A stretch of 64,000 bases of DNA, taken from Trileptium ribeirensis. Lineage: Eukaryota; Nematoda; Enoplea; Enoplida; Thoracostomopsidae. The position numbers were made by a program, and so were the translations under genes. Shown piece by piece: positions 59,940 through 64,000 of this stretch (the first letter of the stretch is position 1; each line of letters opens with the position of its first letter). The notes below the pieces were generated by a model. It was given only the letters and a program-made list of their open reading frames with translations. It made no database searches and was not told the origin of the DNA. The stretch covers positions 1 to 64,000 of the forward strand of contig JASANE010029202.1 in the NCBI GenBank assembly GCA_030248225.1, given 5' to 3'.

Positions 59940-60137
59940 TATATAAGCGTTCTTCATTTGGTCGCTGTGATAGCTGCGTGATGACGAAAGGATGTGGAAG
60001 CAATCGTCTGAACACTTGTGCTGGGGTGGTAGTCGAATTTACGACCTCCCGTCTTTGGATTCGCAGGCAAGCGCACTACCGACTAAGTATCCCCACCCGA
60101 CTTCACATCAGTTATAAAGCAAGTCTATTCGACACCA
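59940..60137 (-). repeat. SINE-like tRNA-derived repeat, copy 3 (most complete)
   Basis: On the minus strand the order is TTATAACTGATGTGAAGTCG, then a tRNA-like segment with A box TTAGTCGGTAGTGCGC and B-box region GGTCGTAAATTCGACT, then a non-tRNA tail with CACATCCTTTCGTC and TCACAGCGACCAAATGAAG. A tRNA-like head followed by an unrelated body is the usual SINE architecture. The 94-codon plus-strand frame across it is not a gene. Confidence 0.7.
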
Positions 60138-63100
60138 AAAACCAAATGCAAAAAAATTGGAGATCTTTAATTCCTAGATATGAAATAAACTATCAATGTA
60201 TTAACCATCGCAAGATATAACTCATAAAAGAACAGAAATTCGTTTAGACCCTCATAACTGAAACCATCAGCTTGCACATAGCCAAAACTAGTAAAGGCAC
60301 AAATAGGGGACTATATCTTTGCGGCCAAATAATACAATGGGTTGTCCTTCTCCTATTAAAACCTGTATTTTGTTACATAATTACGTATTTTCCTCGAACT
60401 TAGTGCATTAAACGCCCAATGGTATTCAATACCAGGAAGCAAATCTGATTCATTCAAATAAATATAGATACCTTTTATTAAACACGACAATGAACTGATA
60501 TTATATTAGAATTTTGACTCTTATGTACCTGTCGAAAGCAATGTAACACCGAATTAATACCTGACACCATGAGCCAATACTCTGTGGAACACTGTTACAA
60601 CAAGCTGCGACTTAGTAGGCATTTGGGTCGGCAGCCAGCCTTAATATTTATGGTGTTTCGAAATTATAATTGAGGTTCAATCGATAGGCACAAGTAGCTA
60701 GCGACTCACCTAGGAGGAGCATCAGAAAATTGCTATTAAAGTTTCCCATAACCGAATCCATAACCAACTTTTTCGGCAGTTGGGCATGAACGAACTGGCG
60801 TCGGACGCGAGAGCATAGAAGTTATATTCGCAAAGGTGCTCATATAAGATAAGCAAAAGGTATACATTCTGATACAGAGCTGAGCACTCCCAGATTTGAT
60901 AGTTATCCTAGCATGTAAGCAGTCATTCTGCTTGCTCATTTCCGAAAATTTGCAGAAAATGAAGTGTCCCTCACAAACAAAACCAAATTAAGCTTCGGTT
61001 GCTGGCTTCACAATGGACACTACTATTCTCCTCACCGGTACGAGGACCATGTCATACAGATCTTATCCATTTGCTTCTTCCAACTTGTCTATGACGCCGG
61101 TCGTAGAATGGTATGTTCGTATATTAGCTGTCCGATCGAACACAGATTCCGCTTACTCTAGTTCCAGCCAATCAGCGCTAAGTGGGACGTTTTAGATCGA
61201 TTTAATTCACTTCACAAACGTTTTTTTAAATTCATGTAATAGGAAGATACCGAATACACAAAAAAATGCAGTATTGGCAAGAGTTCTAGACACCAATTAT
61301 AGGCTCCCAGACCAATTCCCACAAAGAGCCATAACTCCTATGCTGTTTAATTTATTGTCGACCATTGTGCCTAGGTGTGCCAACCAGAAGATCACTTTAA
61401 GCAACGAACTATTTTTATACAAAATTTTCAACCGTTTCTACATTTCACAGTGAGATCAAAAAATAGCAAAAAAGCCTTATCGTAACGACAACAGAACACA
61501 TTAACTGAACCGATGTATGTGAACACTGCGCTTATATAAATAAATAGATATATAATAATTAAATATTTCGTCTAGAAATATGTATTAACAATAAAAATGT
61601 GCAGGAGAAACAAATATTACCAAGAATACACGCCAGACCCTTTAAAAATGTTACACTGTATTATGCGGGTTTTGGGACCACATTTTTACGTGATTTGTTT
61701 CACATTTAGGCATTGATAAAATTTTAAACCCCTGTTCTGTCCAACATTTACTCTAAATTTTCAAGACTACTCTACATTCTGTATGAAAACCAGGTTCCTT
61801 TTCAGGTCAGCAGGCAAGTGTTCACGCTATCTTCTGCAAAAGTTTTTTTTGTAAAAAGCTGCTCATCGTCGTGAGGCCATCACTGCATTGATGGTACACA
61901 GCAAAGATTTCCCGAGATGTTCATTGTTTGGGTAAATTTATCTCGTTTTATCACGAGGATCATCATTTTATCTAGTTACAGAAATATACAGCTAAATCGT
62001 AATTTCTTTTTTCGAACGCAAATAACTTATGAACCGATTGATAAAAGTCCTTGTTTTTTGTTGTTAAGCTAACGCTCTCAGCACAGAATCTAATTTAACA
62101 TTGTCAGTCAACTTGAATATAGCTCCTTCAGGTGCATTAAACTGTCATGGAACACTGTGCGCAATCACAGTAAGTAAAATACAATGTAACCCAGATACAT
62201 TTATAAGTTGATCAGTTGGTTTGTAAAATGTAAAAAATTAAAAGTTTGAGCCACCGTTGCTTTTATAAGATATTTGAATCATATGCGGATACCCGGCGGG
62301 GTAGAGGGGTTAGTAGAGATGCTTTACATAACAAAATTAGGTATCCTAATATCAAAACTCTTCGTTAGGAAAACTAGAATGTCGATCTATAATACACTAC
62401 AAACTTCTCACACTTCCAAAAATTTCTCGCATCCACCCAAACTTTAGATAGAATCTGTGCGAATTGTAATTTTTAAATACATTTCAATTTGTACATCACT
62501 GGCACCCAGAACTCACTCTAGAATACTATAGTGGTACGTTTAGTGTCACTAAGTTCCACTCAGTCGTCTACACCATCTTAAATGAAATCAAAGAATAAAG
62601 TATTAAACTCAAGAAGTTGCTCTTAACATTTTACTGCTTTTTTGGCTGATAAACACGTGAGAAATCTGTTTGTTCTATAAACGCGAAAACTTGTTTTTGG
62701 CAAATATGAGTGCAGACAATACTGCAATATAATGTGCATATGTAAACAGCATAATGTAATGCAATATATAAAAATCTATAAATAATGTACAGGTAGATTC
62801 ATATATATATATAATTCAATATGTAATGTATACTACACAGATTTCTAATTATGTAAATATAATTTTACCGAAATATTTATAAATTTGTCTGTAATATCAT
62901 ATATATTATATATAATTGCTAGCAAAATCTTCCGGTAAAAATTGAGGCGCATAGCAATGTATGACACTTATATTTTCTTAGTTAAAAAGAAATGGGTACT
63001 TGAGATTTAAATTATGACTATTTTTGTACTAAAGAGACCGCGTTATGGGTTATTTTTAAGAAAGAATATAAATAGTGTGGCTTATTTAAACATATGTATT

Positions 63101-63266
63101 TTAAAGACTTTAAACTTAGCTTATCATATCCATACACATATTACCCCGATTTGAATGTAATAAAAATCTTACAATCTCGTCGTATTATTTTAGTTGTTTT
63201 GATTCACATCGAATATTTAAAAAATTTTTTATAATTTTAGTTTGAGATTGCAGTAAAGGTCGTATG
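60138..63266. other. AT-rich DNA with no supported gene
   Basis: Positions 60940-61200 are less AT-rich and carry open frames on both strands. A minus-strand reading there (AESVFDRTANIRTYHST, then EEANG, stop, DLYDMVLVPVRR) looks protein-like but is broken by a stop, so it may be a pseudogene or element scrap. The rest shows nothing. Positions 62700-62930 are very TA-rich. Confidence 0.45.
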
Positions 63267-63340
63267 AGTGACAGGGTGATTAGATTATAACGTAATACAA
63301 AACTCTAATAATGGAGGGTTCGAATCCTCATTTTCGGACT
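63267..63340 (+). repeat. tRNA-like sequence with B box
   Basis: AGTGACAGGGTGATTAGATT resembles a decayed A box. GGGTTCGAATCC at 63316-63327 is a near-perfect B box with a 4-bp GAGG/CCTC stem around it. The acceptor stem cannot be closed. It is probably a pseudogene or SINE head. Confidence 0.4.
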
Positions 63341-64000
63341 TTTTCTGATAATACCACACATCTATAACATCCTGAAACAGCTTCTAAATTATATACATTT
63401 AATAGTTATAGTTTGTGAGCTATCATAATCACCTGTGATAGGTTGTCTTAACTATAATACTTGTCAGATAGCCATCGTTACAGAATAAATAACCTGGGTT
63501 CGATTATTATGCAACATATAAGATGTCCTATTTCTTTACCCGTTTGGTGCATTCGATCCAACGAAATGCTCAAACAGCGATATAAGGGTCCAAATCTTGA
63601 ACTCATACTAACGACGGTAGTATAGTTTGAGTCCTTTACAAGATCTAATATGGTATTACAACTTGTGAACTTCCTAAGATATTACAGCAAGGGTACTTTT
63701 TAAAATCGAATACAGGGTGCGCACTTTCTAAAATCCAATGCAGTATTATAACAAATTAGCTTCCCAATATCCAATACGCTATTAGATCCCGTGCCCGTCC
63801 CAATATCCAACACGATAATACTTGATACGCTGAATGATAACAATAATACAAAACAGTAAGAAGAAACTTAATTTGTTCGGCACTTAATTGGTATACTTTA
63901 AAGACTCAGTCGCCTTATATGATTGCTAAGATACGCTTTGAAGCAGTTAAAAGCTTTTTACTATACGCATTGTACAATGTATTTGAAGCAGTCTCAGTGA
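63341..64000. repeat. Right edge, weakly repetitive
   Basis: From about 63590 the words AATATCCAAT(A/G)C and TATTACAACTTGTGAACTTC recur with variation (AAGATCTAATATGGTATTAC, AAAATCCAATGCAGTATTAT, CAATATCCAATACGCTATTA), suggesting a degenerate ~60-base tandem repeat. No gene was seen. Confidence 0.4.

Noticed and set aside
61013..61195. 60-codon Ser/Thr-rich frame (+) as a gene
   Set aside because: Frames on both strands compete here and the more protein-like one is broken by a stop. No splice signals were found.

Overview
The window looks like a gene-poor stretch of AT-rich nuclear DNA from an animal, most likely an arthropod. The reasons are coding pieces bounded by splice signals, Asn/Ser-rich low-complexity protein, a FLYWCH zinc finger, tRNA-derived SINE-like repeats, TA-flanked miniature inverted-repeat elements, and long tandem arrays. 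Nothing resembles a bacterial operon, an rRNA gene, a CRISPR array or a phage. The species cannot be named from the sequence.

Layout: positions 1-3679 are a ~170-bp satellite that runs off the left edge. From 3.7 to 18 kb lies mostly featureless AT-rich DNA with one good hidden-exon candidate (7897-8008, +), a decayed dispersed repeat, and miniature elements ending in CAGTACTCGCCAC. Positions 18843-20145 hold a foldback element of three ~410-bp modules, just before a clear terminal coding exon (20421-21154, +). From 21.7 to 44.1 kb come several independent tandem arrays (periods ~146, ~352, ~145 and a degenerate ~15 bp), separated by DNA with no convincing genes. A FLYWCH zinc-finger coding segment lies at 47123-47518 (-), beside a 15-16-bp minisatellite. 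Positions 48.5-52.1 kb are a GC-richer mosaic that looks like mobile-element debris. Positions 55.2-57.0 kb are a 29-bp minisatellite with a three-monomer higher-order period. A second clear coding exon (57810-58503, -) ends in a good splice donor. It is followed by a 574-bp inverted-repeat element and three copies of one SINE-like family (59.3-60.1 kb).

The two clear exons lie on opposite strands and point away from the window ends, so they probably belong to two different genes with large introns. The earlier exons of the + gene and the later exons of the - gene were not found. I could not assign either protein to a named family. No multi-gene pathway or new enzymatic system is visible. The interest lies in repeat architecture, element structure and the orphan exons.
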